From Nonomuraea roseoviolacea subsp. carminata (GTDB lineage Bacteria > Actinomycetota > Actinomycetes > Streptosporangiales > Streptosporangiaceae), in assembly GCF_024172185.1 (NCBI RefSeq), contig NZ_JAMZEC010000001.1:3348001-3412000 (forward strand): a DNA stretch of 64,000 nucleotides, read 5' to 3'. Under the pieces are notes generated by a model. The model saw only the letters and a program-made list of their open reading frames with translations. It ran no database searches and was not told where the DNA came from. Below are positions 26,774-35,571 of the stretch, one piece after another. Position 1 is the first letter of the stretch. Each line of letters starts with the position of its first letter. The translations under genes and the position numbers were made by a program.

Positions 26774-27177
26774 GCGCGCCCACGACCAACACCGGTGAGC
26801 TGAACTGGCTGCTCGACGACCTGACGACCAGGGTCGCGGCGGTCCGTCAGGCCGTGATCCTGTCGACCGACGGCCTGGCGGTGGGCTACTCCAAAGGGCT
26901 GACCCGCGAGGACGCCGAGCACCTGTCGGCCGTGGCGGCCGGGTTCCAGAGCCTCGCCCGCGGCACCGGACGCCACTTCGGCGGCGGCGACGTCCGCCAG
27001 ACCATCGTGGAGATGGAGTCGGCGTTCCTGTTCGTGACCGCGGCCGGCCAGGGCACCTGCCTGGCCGTGCTGGCCGAGGCGAACGTCGACGTCGGTCACA
27101 TCGCCTACGAGATGGCGATGCTGGTCAAGCGGGTGGGCCAGCACATCTCGACCAACCCGCGAAACACGACGCCATGA
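26770..27177 (+). CDS. Roadblock/LC7 domain protein (CvnB type)
   Basis: Cytosolic protein of 135 residues, entirely a roadblock/LC7 fold: 'LNWLLDDLTTRVAAVRQAVI', 'LSTDGLAVGYSKGLTRED', 'GRHFGGGDVRQTIVEMESAF' and 'LAVLAEANVDVGHIAYEMAM'. Roadblock proteins act as GTPase regulators (MglB-like) and here should control or scaffold the GTPase encoded two genes downstream. Start and stop both overlap the neighbours by ATGA, which implies stoichiometric translation of the complex. Confidence 0.93.
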   Translation: MSAPTTNTGELNWLLDDLTTRVAAVRQAVILSTDGLAVGYSKGLTREDAEHLSAVAAGFQSLARGTGRHFGGGDVRQTIVEMESAFLFVTAAGQGTCLAVLAEANVDVGHIAYEMAMLVKRVGQHISTNPRNTTP

Positions 27178-27548
27178 CGGAGACCCCCCAGTGGCTGGAC
27201 GACGCGGCGGGACCGGTCGTCCGGCCCTACGCGCTCATCCGGGGGAGGACGAGGTCGTCAGGAGACGCCTTCGACCTCGTCGCCACCGTGACCGTCGTCG
27301 GGGAGCCCTCCGGCGCGGCCGCGGGCGAGCTGGGGCCCGAGCAGCAGCTCATCCTGCGGGCGGCGCGCTCCCCGATCTCGGTCGCCGACGTGGCCGTCGA
27401 GCTGGACCTGCCCATCGGGGTCGTGCGGGTGCTGCTCGGCGATCTGCGTGACCACGGCCTCATCTCTGTGACCTCTCCCTCAGCGGCTCGGCAGCGTTCG
27501 AACGAGGGCATTCTCAAGGAAGTGATCAATGGACTCCGGGCTCTCTGA
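27174..27548 (+). CDS. DUF742 protein (CvnC type)
   Basis: Protein of 124 residues, all DUF742. The N-terminus has 'PVVRPYALIRGRTRSS', the C-terminal half is winged-helix-like ('VADVAVELDLPIGVVRVLLG'), and it ends 'EVINGLRAL'. DUF742 proteins are always found in conservons, and the helix-turn-helix-like part may contact a partner or DNA; the biochemical role is not settled to my knowledge. The start overlaps the roadblock gene by ATGA, and the end overlaps the GTPase gene by 20 bases. Confidence 0.93.
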   Translation: MTETPQWLDDAAGPVVRPYALIRGRTRSSGDAFDLVATVTVVGEPSGAAAGELGPEQQLILRAARSPISVADVAVELDLPIGVVRVLLGDLRDHGLISVTSPSAARQRSNEGILKEVINGLRAL

Positions 27549-28101
27549 CGACCCCGTGGCGCTGAAGATCCTCATCGCGGGGGGCTTCGGCGTCGGCAAG
27601 ACCACCCTGGTGGGCGCCATCAGCGAGATCAAGCCGCTGCGCACCGAGGAGGTGCTGTCGGAGCGCGGGATCGGCGTGGACGACATCGACGGCGTGGAGG
27701 CCAAGACCACCACCACCGTCGCCATGGACTTCGGCCGCATCACCATCCGCGACGGGCTGGTCGTCTACCTGTTCGGGACGCCGGGGCAGGAGCGGTTCTG
27801 GTTCATGTGGGACGAGCTGTCCTACGGCGCGCTCGGGGCCGTGGTCATCGCCGACACCCGGCGACTGACCGACTGCTTCCCGTCCGTCGACTACTTCGAG
27901 CAGCGCGGCACGCCGTTCGTGGTGGCCGTCAACTGCTTCGACGGCGCGGCGCGGCACAGCGTGGACGACGTGCGGATCGCGCTCGACCTGGACCCGGACG
28001 TGCCGGTGCTGCTGTGCGACGTGCGGCGGCGCAGCTCGGCCAAGGAGGTCATGGTCACGCTGGTGGAGCACTCCCTGCGGACCCTGACCGCGACGGGCTG
28101 A
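27529..28101 (+). CDS. Small Ras-like GTPase (CvnD type)
   Basis: GTP-binding protein of 190 residues. Walker A/G1 is 'IAGGFGVGKTTLVGA', the switch-I threonines are in 'AKTTTTVAMDFG', G3 is 'LFGTPGQERFWFMW' (with the Gln seen in MglA/Ras types), and the G4 position reads 'VAVNCFDG' instead of NKxD. That deviation is usual for this family and for MglA-like proteins. It is likely the switch of the conservon, with the roadblock protein as regulator. The start is inside the DUF742 gene, with GGAAG upstream. Confidence 0.93.
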   Translation: MDSGLSDDPVALKILIAGGFGVGKTTLVGAISEIKPLRTEEVLSERGIGVDDIDGVEAKTTTTVAMDFGRITIRDGLVVYLFGTPGQERFWFMWDELSYGALGAVVIADTRRLTDCFPSVDYFEQRGTPFVVAVNCFDGAARHSVDDVRIALDLDPDVPVLLCDVRRRSSAKEVMVTLVEHSLRTLTATG

Positions 28102-28145
28102 CGCCCGGCGCCCCGCCCCCCGACGCGGCGCCTGTCACGGCTCTG

Positions 28146-28165
28146 GCGGGCGCTACAGCGCCCGC
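28146..28165. terminator. Compact palindrome between convergent conservons
   Basis: GCGGGCGCT (28146-28154) pairs with AGCGCCCGC (28157-28165) across a two-base loop. It includes the stop codon of the leftward DUF742 gene and lies 45 bases after the GTPase stop. It may terminate both operons; no T tract is present. Confidence 0.45.
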
Positions 28166-28533
28166 AGGCCGTTGATGACCTCTCTCAGCAGGTTCTCCGT
28201 CGCGCCCGTGCTCTTGGCGAGCGGCGGACGCACCGAGACCAGCCCGTAGTGCAGCAGGTCTCCCAGGAGCACCCGCACCACCCCGACCGGGAGCTCCAGC
28301 TCCGCGGCCAGCTCCACCACGGGCCTGGCCTGCGCGGCCACGGTGGCGATCAGCCGCCGGTGCTGCGCGCCCAGCTCCGTCTCCGCCTTGGCCGGCACCG
28401 GCAGGCCGCTGGCCACCACCGAGGCCAGCAGGTCGATCTCGGGCGCGGAGGACCTGGTGCGTCCACGGGCGACCGCGTACGGCCGCACGACCGGCCCGGC
28501 CTCCTCGTCCACCCACTCGGGCTCGCGGCTCAC
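28153..28533 (-). CDS. Second DUF742 protein (CvnC paralogue)
   Basis: Protein of 126 residues, clearly paralogous to the first DUF742 protein: the same 'GPVVRPYAVARGRTRSS' and 'ELELPVGVVRVLLGDLLHYG', and the same C-terminal 'EVINGLRAL'. It follows the second sensor kinase-like gene with a GTGA overlap, so it is co-translated. No roadblock or GTPase gene follows. Its operon therefore lacks two of the four conservon parts and it may borrow those of the facing cluster. Confidence 0.92.
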   Translation of the reverse strand: MSREPEWVDEEAGPVVRPYAVARGRTRSSAPEIDLLASVVASGLPVPAKAETELGAQHRRLIATVAAQARPVVELAAELELPVGVVRVLLGDLLHYGLVSVRPPLAKSTGATENLLREVINGLRAL

Positions 28534-30932
28534 GACTGAGTTCCCCCATCCTGGTCGCTGTCCTGACGCCCGCGCCGCCAGCCCGACTGGAGGGAGGACA
28601 GCAGGGCCCTGGCCTCCTCGGGCGAGCGCTCCTCGACGGACTGGGCGGGCTCGTGCTGCGGCTGGTTCCTGGAGGGCAGGCCGGCCCCCTGCCGGCCGCC
28701 CGGGACGGACGCTCCAGCCCCCTGCTGCTGAAGCTGGGGCGGCAGGTTGGCCTGCCGCACGCGGCGGGGCAGCCCCGGGTCGGGCTGGGACTGCGGCTGC
28801 TGCGTCTGGGGCTGCAAGGGCTGCGCCTGCGACGGCAGCGACTGCGGCTGGGACTGCAGCGACTGCGCCTGGGACGGCAAGGGCTGCGGCTGGGACGGCA
28901 AGGGCTGCGTCTGGGCGCGGCGGGACGTGCGGACGCGCCGCGGCAGCCCGCCCGGCCCGGTCGCGCCCTCCAGCGACGCGGCGGCCCCGTCGAAGCCGCC
29001 GGTGTCCTGCCGGACCACCGACACCGGCACCGGCTCGAACGGCGGCACGTCCAGCGGCGGCGGCAGCATCTCCACCAGCATCGACGGGATAAGCACGATC
29101 GCCGTGGTCCCGCCGTAGGGCGACGGCTTGAGCGTCACCGAGATGCCGTGGCGGCTGGCGAGCAGGCCGACCACCGCGAAGCCGAGCTGCTCGGTCTGCG
29201 ACGGATCGAAGTCGGGCGGCGCCGCGAGGCGCAGGTTGATCGCGTCGCGCTGCTCCGGCGACATGCCGAGACCGCGGTCCTCCACCTCGACCGCGAAGCC
29301 GCGGCCGACCATCTCGCCGCGCACCGACACCTCGTTGCCCGGCGAGGAGAACGAGGCGGCGTTCTCGATCAGCTCGGCGAACAGGTGCATGAGGTCCGCC
29401 ACCGCCGAGCCGGAGAAACCGGCCTCGGGCATCGGGTAGACGCGGACGCGGGTGTACTCCTCGACCTGGGCCGCGGCGCCGTTCAGCACGTCCTCGACCG
29501 GGATGGTGCCGCGCCAGCGGCGGCCGGCCGAGCCGCCCGACAGCAGCACCAGGCCCTCCGCGTGCCGGCGCATGCGGGTGGTGAGGTGGTCGAGCCTGAA
29601 CAGCCGCTCCAGCGCCTCCGGCTCCTCGGTCTGGCGCTGCATGTCGTCGAGCAGCCTGAGCTGGCGCTGGAGCAGCGTCTGGCTGCGCCTGGCCAGGTTG
29701 CGCAGCGCCTCGGAGACGCCCTGGCGGAGCCTTGCCTGCTCGACCGCGGCGTCCACGGCGGTGCGCTGGACGCTGTCGAAGGCCGCCGCGAGGTCCCTGA
29801 CCTCGCTCGTGGTCTGGTCGGCCACCGTGATGGGCGGCGCCTCGGCGTCGACGTCCACACTGTCGCCCCGGCGCAGCCGGGTCACCACGTCGGGCAGCTT
29901 GATCTCGGCGAGGTCCAGCGCGCTGCGGCGCAGGGCGCCGAGGTCGTGGGCGATGCGCCGGCCGGCCCTGATGGACACGACGACGGAGAAGATGACCGCG
30001 AGCAGCCCGAGCGCGCCCGCGATGCCGGCCCGGACGATGATCGAGATGCCGGCCGGCTCGATCCGGGCGAGCAGCGCGTCACCGGTGCGCCAGACGGCCT
30101 CGGTGTAGTCCTTCAGCACCGGGTCGGCCAGCTCGCGCCACATCTGCATGTTGACGGGCTCGCCCATGATGTACGAGTCGAGGGCCCGCTCCATCGTCGC
30201 GAAGCGGGAGGAGGTCGCCACCTTCTGCACCCGGGCGCGCAGCTCGGGGTCCATGTTGGCCATGGCCGACGGGAAGAGGTGCTGCCGGGCGCCGTCGATG
30301 CGGGCCAGCAGGTGCAGGTCGGTCATGCTCGGCTTGCCGTCGGCGGCCACGATGAGCGCGTGCTCGCGGCTGAGCAGCTCGCGCACCTCGTCGGCGGCGA
30401 TCAGGCCGTGGCTCTGCCGGGCCAGCTCCACGTCGGTGCTCACCGTGAACGTGGAGTACATGATGTGGACGGCGTCGGAGATCTCGGAGTACTGCTGGAT
30501 CAGGGACGCGGGGGTCATCTTGCCGGCGTCGACCTGCCGCCGCACCTCCGGCAGCCGGTCGATGGCCTCGAAGGCGTTCTTCAGCCGGTCGCGCATCTCC
30601 GGCGTCATGGCCGACCGGGTGCTGGCCGTCGCGCCGTTCTGGGCGAGCTTGGCGCGTACGCGGTCGACCTTGACACGGGCGTCGGTCAGCGCGGCGGGGT
30701 CGGTGGCGGTGCCCGCGAGCCGCTCCGCGGAGGCGAGCCGCTCCTGCTGGAGGTTGCCGACGATGCCGTCGGCGTAATTGATCACTTCGGTCCAGATGGT
30801 CTGGGCCTTGAGCAGGTTGACGGCCTCGCCGATGGTGGTGGCCGCGGCGAAGGCCCAGAGCGCGACGAGAGAGACCAGGGGGATGACGAGCAGTGTCGAG
30901 ATCTTGAATCTGATGGATCTGCCCGATGCCAT
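28530..30932 (-). CDS. Second conservon sensor kinase-like ATPase (CvnA paralogue, Gln/Pro-rich tail)
   Basis: Protein of 800 residues with the same architecture as the facing CvnA: TM1 at 8-30 ('FKISTLLVIPLVSLVALWAF'), a helical extracytoplasmic sensor, TM2 near 305-330, the His box 'DHLTTRMRRHAEGLVLLSGG', N-box 'LMHLFAELIENAASFSSPG', G1 'EVEDRGLGMSPEQ' and 'KPSPYGGTTAIVLIP'. The C-terminal 140 residues are low complexity, with repeated Q-P-L-P-S-Q units and two copies of 'LPRRVR' (one followed by 'QANLPPQL', also seen in the first protein's tail). The ATG at 30932 has GGGAG upstream, giving 'MASGRSIRFKIS'; a longer frame to 30998 is less likely. Transcribed toward the first conservon. Confidence 0.9.
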   Translation of the reverse strand: MASGRSIRFKISTLLVIPLVSLVALWAFAAATTIGEAVNLLKAQTIWTEVINYADGIVGNLQQERLASAERLAGTATDPAALTDARVKVDRVRAKLAQNGATASTRSAMTPEMRDRLKNAFEAIDRLPEVRRQVDAGKMTPASLIQQYSEISDAVHIMYSTFTVSTDVELARQSHGLIAADEVRELLSREHALIVAADGKPSMTDLHLLARIDGARQHLFPSAMANMDPELRARVQKVATSSRFATMERALDSYIMGEPVNMQMWRELADPVLKDYTEAVWRTGDALLARIEPAGISIIVRAGIAGALGLLAVIFSVVVSIRAGRRIAHDLGALRRSALDLAEIKLPDVVTRLRRGDSVDVDAEAPPITVADQTTSEVRDLAAAFDSVQRTAVDAAVEQARLRQGVSEALRNLARRSQTLLQRQLRLLDDMQRQTEEPEALERLFRLDHLTTRMRRHAEGLVLLSGGSAGRRWRGTIPVEDVLNGAAAQVEEYTRVRVYPMPEAGFSGSAVADLMHLFAELIENAASFSSPGNEVSVRGEMVGRGFAVEVEDRGLGMSPEQRDAINLRLAAPPDFDPSQTEQLGFAVVGLLASRHGISVTLKPSPYGGTTAIVLIPSMLVEMLPPPLDVPPFEPVPVSVVRQDTGGFDGAAASLEGATGPGGLPRRVRTSRRAQTQPLPSQPQPLPSQAQSLQSQPQSLPSQAQPLQPQTQQPQSQPDPGLPRRVRQANLPPQLQQQGAGASVPGGRQGAGLPSRNQPQHEPAQSVEERSPEEARALLSSLQSGWRRGRQDSDQDGGTQS

Positions 30933-30994
30933 GGTACCTGCTCCCGGATAGAAGATCGCGGGAGAGAATAGCACCGATACGGGTGCGTTTAAGA

Positions 30995-31753
30995 TCAACT
31001 AGCGATAAATCTGTGATAAGTAGGGAAATTGACGGATTTCCCGAGCCCGCGCCCCCAGGCCAGCCGGGCCAGCCACCCCGCCAGGACCAGCAGCAACGCC
31101 ACCTCCGCGGCCAGCAGTCCCCGCTCCACCAGCCCGATCATCACCCCGCCGCCCGGCAGGGCCACGTACGTGATCGCCAGCAGCCCCAACCCCCCGGCGA
31201 GCGCCAGCCACTCCACCACCCGCGCCACCGGCTTCCACGCCGCGTCGGCCGCCAGCCGCGGCACCATGAGCGCCGCCGCCGCGGGCAGGCTCACGAACGC
31301 CGCCACCGACACGTACCGGTGGATCTGGGCGGTGAGGGTGAGGTCGTGGCCGATCGGCGTGGTCGGCACCACCGCGGCGACGACCAGCGCGACCGACCAC
31401 ACCAGCAGCAGCCGCTCGGGCGTCCCCCGGACCGGCGCCCCCGCCGCCCGCAACCCGCCCAGCAGCGCCAGCGACCCCAGCCCCATGATCGCCATCGCGA
31501 CCTCCGTGACGCCCCCGCGGTCGGACACGGCGTACTCGCTGATGGTCACGTTCAGGGGGTCCAGGTACGGGTCGGGGCCGAACTGGCCGGCCACGACCGC
31601 GACGACGGCGCAGACCATGGACACGCACGCGACGAGCGCGTAGACCCCGACCCGGGCACCGGTGGCCCCGGTCGCGGCCCGCGCCTTCCCCTGAGGCGCG
31701 GGCTTCCCCTGAGGCGCGGTTGCCGGGGCGATCCTGTCCTTCACTGCCGTCAT
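30995..31753 (-). CDS. DUF998 family membrane protein
   Basis: Protein of 252 residues with about six membrane helices. The segment 'PDPYLDPLNVTISEYAVSDR' followed by 'GVTEVAMAIMGLGSLALLGG' is characteristic of DUF998 proteins, and later helices include 'YVSVAAFVSLPAAAALMVPR'. The function is unknown; a sensory or carrier role is sometimes guessed for such proteins. The ATG at 31753 has GGAGGG eight bases upstream and was preferred to an in-frame start at 31876. It lies 62 bases upstream of the second CvnA gene on the same strand, so it could be co-transcribed with it. Confidence 0.8.
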   Translation of the reverse strand: MTAVKDRIAPATAPQGKPAPQGKARAATGATGARVGVYALVACVSMVCAVVAVVAGQFGPDPYLDPLNVTISEYAVSDRGGVTEVAMAIMGLGSLALLGGLRAAGAPVRGTPERLLLVWSVALVVAAVVPTTPIGHDLTLTAQIHRYVSVAAFVSLPAAAALMVPRLAADAAWKPVARVVEWLALAGGLGLLAITYVALPGGGVMIGLVERGLLAAEVALLLVLAGWLARLAWGRGLGKSVNFPTYHRFIAS

Positions 31754-31902
31754 GCACCAACCCTCCCGCCCGCACCCTGCCCCAGGCATCGGGACACATC
31801 CCCGGAGCGCCCCTGATCCCTCCTCAGGGTCCCCTAGGGGTCCGGCCGGGTACGCCAGCTTGAGAGGAGAACGCACGACGAGCAGAAGGACGACACCTCA
31901 TC

Positions 31903-32853
31903 ATGAGTGAGCACATACTCGAGCCCGCGGCGCAGGAGATCGCGGACGCGACCTCGAAGCCGCCGTTCCTGTACGAGCTGGGCCCAGAAGGCGCCCGCAA
32001 GGTCCTGGACGACATCCAGGCCGCCCCCGTCGACAAGCCCGACGTCGACGAGAAGTGGACCACCGTGCCGGCCGAGGTCGGGGACGTGCGGGTCCGCGTC
32101 GTCAAGCCACCGGGAGCCACCGGCCCGCTGCCCGTCGTCCTGTACGTCCACGGCGGCGGCTGGATCCTCGGCAACGCCGGCACCCACGACCGGCTCGTCC
32201 GCGAACTGGCCGTCGGGGCGGACGCCGCCGTGGTCTTCGTCGAGTACGACCGCTCGCCGGAGGCGCGCTACCCGGTGGCGATCGAGCAGGCGTACGCCAC
32301 GGCCCGCTGGATCACCCGCGACGGGGCCTCGGAGGGGCTCGACGCCTCGCGCCTCGCGGTGGCGGGCGACTCGGTCGGCGGCAACATGACGGCCGCCCTG
32401 ACCATCCTGGCCAAGCAGCGCGGCGACGTGACGTTCGTCCACCAGTCGCTCTACTACCCGGTCACGGACGCCGCCCAGGACACCGGCAGCTACCGGGAGT
32501 TCGCCGCCGGGCCCTTCCTGACCGCGAAGGCCATGGCCTGGTTCTGGGACGCGTACCTGCCGGACCGCGACAGGCGCGGGGAGATCACCGCCTCACCGCT
32601 GCGGGCGAGACTGGAGGAGCTGTCCGGGTTGCCCGAGGCGCTCGTGATCGTGGACGAGAACGACGTGCTGCGGGACGAGGGGGAGGCGTACGCGCGCAAG
32701 CTGCTGGCGGCGGGGGTGCGCACGACGAGCCTGCGCTACAACGGCATCCTGCACGACTTCATGATGCTCAACCCGCTCCGGGGGACGGCCGCCGCCACGG
32801 GCGCCGTCGAGCAGGCCGTCCACGTCCTGCGCAAGGCCCTCGGCACGGGCTGA
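31903..32853 (+). CDS. Alpha/beta hydrolase, hormone-sensitive-lipase-like esterase
   Basis: Protein of 316 residues. The oxyanion motif 'VLYVHGGGWILGNAGTHDRL' is the HGGG of the HSL (family IV) esterases, the nucleophile elbow is 'LAVAGDSVGGNMTAALTILA' (GDSVGGN), the acid lies in 'ALVIVDENDVLRDEG' and the catalytic His in 'GILHDFMMLNPL'. It hydrolyses short-chain acyl esters or related substrates in the cytosol, as no signal peptide is seen. It is divergent from the DUF998 gene across 149 bases. Confidence 0.9.
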   Translation: MSEHILEPAAQEIADATSKPPFLYELGPEGARKVLDDIQAAPVDKPDVDEKWTTVPAEVGDVRVRVVKPPGATGPLPVVLYVHGGGWILGNAGTHDRLVRELAVGADAAVVFVEYDRSPEARYPVAIEQAYATARWITRDGASEGLDASRLAVAGDSVGGNMTAALTILAKQRGDVTFVHQSLYYPVTDAAQDTGSYREFAAGPFLTAKAMAWFWDAYLPDRDRRGEITASPLRARLEELSGLPEALVIVDENDVLRDEGEAYARKLLAAGVRTTSLRYNGILHDFMMLNPLRGTAAATGAVEQAVHVLRKALGTG

Positions 32854-33244
32854 CGCTCCGACCGCCGCTGTCGCGCCCAGGGCACCTTCCGCACTTCCCG
32901 CCGACGCCCGGCGGCCGGCCCACGACGGCCGCCGGCAGCGCCTCAACCGCCGCAGGCCCGACCGCGTTTCCGCGCTCTCCGCGCCTCTTGCAGGGAACCC
33001 TGGGCAGCCGCCGCCTGGCTGTAGGGCGGCGACGGTCCGGGGTCCGCACCCAAGACGGCCGCCGGAAGCGCCCGGCCGCCCCCGTCGCCCGGCGTAGGCC
33101 CCGACCGACTTCCCGCGCTCCCCCCGCGACTCCCGCAGGGGACCGTGGGACCCGCAGCCTGGCGGGGGACAGGCGGCCAACGGGAGCACGCGGTCAACCG
33201 GAGCGCGCGGTCAGCGGGGATGTGGCCGTCACCGGGGCGGGCCG
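32854..33244. repeat. Gene-free stretch with a diverged ~130-bp tandem duplication
   Basis: No gene is supported. Two copies of a GC-rich segment start at 32924 and 33054, each with GACGGCCGCCGG. They then share, in the same order, AGCGCC, a CGCAGGC/CGTAGGC-like box, CGACCG, TTCC, CGCGCTC, GCAGGG and a CTGGC near the end. The period is 130 bases and the copies are strongly diverged, as expected for an old duplication of non-coding DNA. Confidence 0.5.
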
Positions 33245-34777
33245 TCAGTGGGGGCGGTCGAGGATGTGGGGGCGGGCCGCGGCGTAGCGGTGGCGGATGT
33301 CCGGCACCGCGTCGGCCTCGTAGAGCGCCGCCTCCTGCGCCGACCAGGCGACGTCCCCGTCCAGCAGCCAGGCCGCCTGGTAGGCCGCGCCGTCGGCGAC
33401 GTACTCGCCCGGCGGCGGCGCCAGGACCGGCCGCCCGAAGACGGTGGGCGCGATGCGGCGGACCGCCTCCGAACGCGCGCCTCCACCGATCAGCAGCACC
33501 CGCTCCGGCGAGAGCCCGAGCGCGTCCAGGCCGTCGGCCAGGCCGCACAGCATGCCCTCGATCGCGGCCCGGGCGAGGTGGGCCGGGGTCGAGGTGGCGA
33601 GGGTGAGTCCGTGGACCGCGCCCGTGGCGGTCGGCTGGTTGGGGGTGCGCTCGCCTTCGAGGTACGGCACCAGCGTGAGACCGCCCGCACCGGCCGGGGC
33701 CTGGAGCGCCAGCTCGCCGAGCCGGTCGAGGCCGACACCCGTGAGACGGGCCGCCGCGTCCATGACCCGGGCCGCGTTCAGCGTGCACACGAGCGGCAGG
33801 AACCGGCCCGTCGCGTCGGCGAACCCCGCCACCTGGCCGCTCGGGTCGGCGCTCGGCGCGTCGGACACGGCGAACACGGTGCCCGAGGTGCCGATCGAGA
33901 CCACGACGTCCCCGGGCCGGGCGCCCACGCCGAGCGCGGCGGCCATGTTGTCCCCGGTGCCCGGCGCGATGCGCGTACGTCCCACATCACCGCCGTGACG
34001 CGAGCCCTCCCCGGCAGTGGTCGTCCCACGTGCGAGGAGGTCGGCGGCGGACGCGCCGCGGGCGAGAGCGTCGGCGCCAGGGCCGGCTGGGGCGTCGGGG
34101 GTGGCGGCGTCGGCGACCGGGCCGAGGACGCGCGGCAGCAGCGGGACCGCACCGAAGGCGGCCTTCAGCAGATCCGTGCGGTACGCCCCCGTGGCCGGGG
34201 ACCAGTAGCCCGTGCCCGAGGCGTCGCCGCGATCGGTGGTCAGGTGGTCGAGCGGCGGGGGCGGGGCGTCGGCCCACGCGTCGAAGGGCAGCCCGAGGGC
34301 GCCCGCGAGCCGCCAGGTGAGCCAGTCGTGCGGCAGGCACACCGCGGCCACCCGGCGGGCGTTTCCGGGCTCGTGCTCGGCCAGCCAGCGCAGCTTGGCG
34401 ATCGTGAACGAGGCCACGGGCACGCTGCCCACCGCCTCGGCCCACGCCGTGGGGCCGCCCAGCTCGGCGACGAGCGCCGCGGCGGCCTCGGCGGAGCGCG
34501 TGTCGTTCCAGAGCAGCGCGTCGCGTACGACCTGGCCCGTCTCGTCGAGGCACACCATGCCGTGCTGCTGCCCCGCCACGCTGATCGCCGCCACGTCGTC
34601 GAGCCCGCCCGCCTCCTCGACGGCCCGCAGGAACGCGGCCCACCAGTGCGCCGGGTGGACCTCGGTGCCCTCGGGGTGGGCGGCCCGGCCCTGGCGTACG
34701 AGCCGGCCGGTGACGGCGTCGCGGACGACGACCTTGCAGCTCTGCGTCGACGAGTCGACCCCGGCGACCAGCGTCAT
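33245..34777 (-). CDS. xylB: Xylulokinase (FGGY carbohydrate kinase)
   Basis: Phosphorylates D-xylulose (or a related ketose) with ATP. It has 510 residues in two actin-like domains. Visible motifs: '[17 protein letters not shown]' (phosphate 1), '[19 protein letters not shown]', '[11 protein letters not shown]', '[14 protein letters not shown]' (phosphate 2) and '[20 protein letters not shown]' (adenosine motif). The xylulokinase 'QQHG' is present, which favours it over glycerol or gluconate kinase. No xylA, transporter or regulator is next to it, so it is an orphan. The ATG at 34777 gives a standard N-terminus. Confidence 0.9.
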   Translation of the reverse strand: MTLVAGVDSSTQSCKVVVRDAVTGRLVRQGRAAHPEGTEVHPAHWWAAFLRAVEEAGGLDDVAAISVAGQQHGMVCLDETGQVVRDALLWNDTRSAEAAAALVAELGGPTAWAEAVGSVPVASFTIAKLRWLAEHEPGNARRVAAVCLPHDWLTWRLAGALGLPFDAWADAPPPPLDHLTTDRGDASGTGYWSPATGAYRTDLLKAAFGAVPLLPRVLGPVADAATPDAPAGPGADALARGASAADLLARGTTTAGEGSRHGGDVGRTRIAPGTGDNMAAALGVGARPGDVVVSIGTSGTVFAVSDAPSADPSGQVAGFADATGRFLPLVCTLNAARVMDAAARLTGVGLDRLGELALQAPAGAGGLTLVPYLEGERTPNQPTATGAVHGLTLATSTPAHLARAAIEGMLCGLADGLDALGLSPERVLLIGGGARSEAVRRIAPTVFGRPVLAPPPGEYVADGAAYQAAWLLDGDVAWSAQEAALYEADAVPDIRHRYAAARPHILDRPH

Positions 34778-35020
34778 GCGGTCACACCCCGGACGTCGCA
34801 CGCGCGGGGGAGGTGGATGTTAGCGCTACCCATGGCCTCGATGCTGCACGAACCACACGGGGCATCACAAGCCCGCCCGCCGTGCGAGCGATCTCGGACT
34901 CCGTAATCGTGAGCTCGACACCTCGCGCACCTGGCACGGCCACCACCGCAGACTCGCCATCCCCGCCGGCCGCGAGCCTCCCTCGCACCGCCACCGACGC
35001 CTCTCGCGACACCAGCGGCC

Positions 35021-35115
35021 GTGCACCCTCGCCACCGCCGTGCACCCTCGCCACCGCCGTGCACCCTCGCCACCGCCGTGCACCCTCGCCACCGCCGTGC
35101 ACCCTCGCCACCGCC
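35021..35115. repeat. Five perfect tandem copies of a 19-nt unit
   Basis: Unit GTGCACCCTCGCCACCGCC, copies at 35021, 35040, 35059, 35078 and 35097, all identical. Degenerate relatives occur on both sides (for example near 34980-35000 and 35145-35180). Perfect identity suggests recent slippage expansion or repeat homogenisation. A 19-nt period cannot keep a reading frame. Confidence 0.95.
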
Positions 35116-35300
35116 GCGGACTCGCGACACCCTCACCCGCAAGAGCCCCACACCGCCACGCGACCTCGCGGCACCGCCGATCACGAGCCCTGCGCCACCG
35201 TCGGGGCGGCCTCGGGGCGTCGAGATCACTCACCCGACGCCGTCGGCGCGCCGCCGCGACGCCGGTATTCGCCGCGCCCCGACGGCGCCTGCGCTACGTG

Positions 35301-35390
35301 GCGGCGCCGAGCGTCGCGGCGCCGAGCGTCGCGGCGCCGAGCGTCGCGGCGCCGAGCGTCGCGGCGCCGAGCGTCGCGGCGCCGAGCGTC
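35301..35390. repeat. Six perfect tandem copies of a 15-nt unit
   Basis: Unit GCGGCGCCGAGCGTC repeats without change from 35301 to 35390. Two decayed copies follow (35391-35405 and 35406-35420). Each unit contains the palindrome GGCGCC. Translated, it would give five-residue repeats in every frame, none resembling a known protein repeat. Confidence 0.95.
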
Positions 35391-35442
35391 GCTACGTCCG
35401 GAGTCGCGCCGTCGGGCGTCGCGCCGTCGGCCCGGAGCAATA

Positions 35443-35571
35443 GGTGGTCACGACCCCAGGCTGAAGCAATGGGTGGTCACGACCCGGCCCGGAAGGACTG
35501 GTGGCCACGACCCAGCCAAGAAGCATGGATGGTCACGGCCCCAGCCCGGACCGACGGATGGTCACGGCCCC
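35443..35571. repeat. Five spaced copies of GGTGGTCACGACCC at 28-29-nt intervals
   Basis: Copies begin at 35443, 35472, 35500, 35528 and 35557. The first two are identical, the third has GGCCAC, and the last two read GATGGTCACGGCCC. The core GGTC-AC-GACC is a short dyad. The 14-15-nt intervening segments are also related to one another (GGAAG, GAAGCA, CCGGA), so the whole is a 28-29-nt repeat with a more conserved half. This gives about 2.7 helical turns between cores. Confidence 0.85.

Noticed and set aside
35021..35571. CRISPR array
   Set aside because: Units are contiguous or carry related spacers, are too short, and there are no cas genes. Repeats of 14, 15 and 19 nt without unique spacers do not fit.
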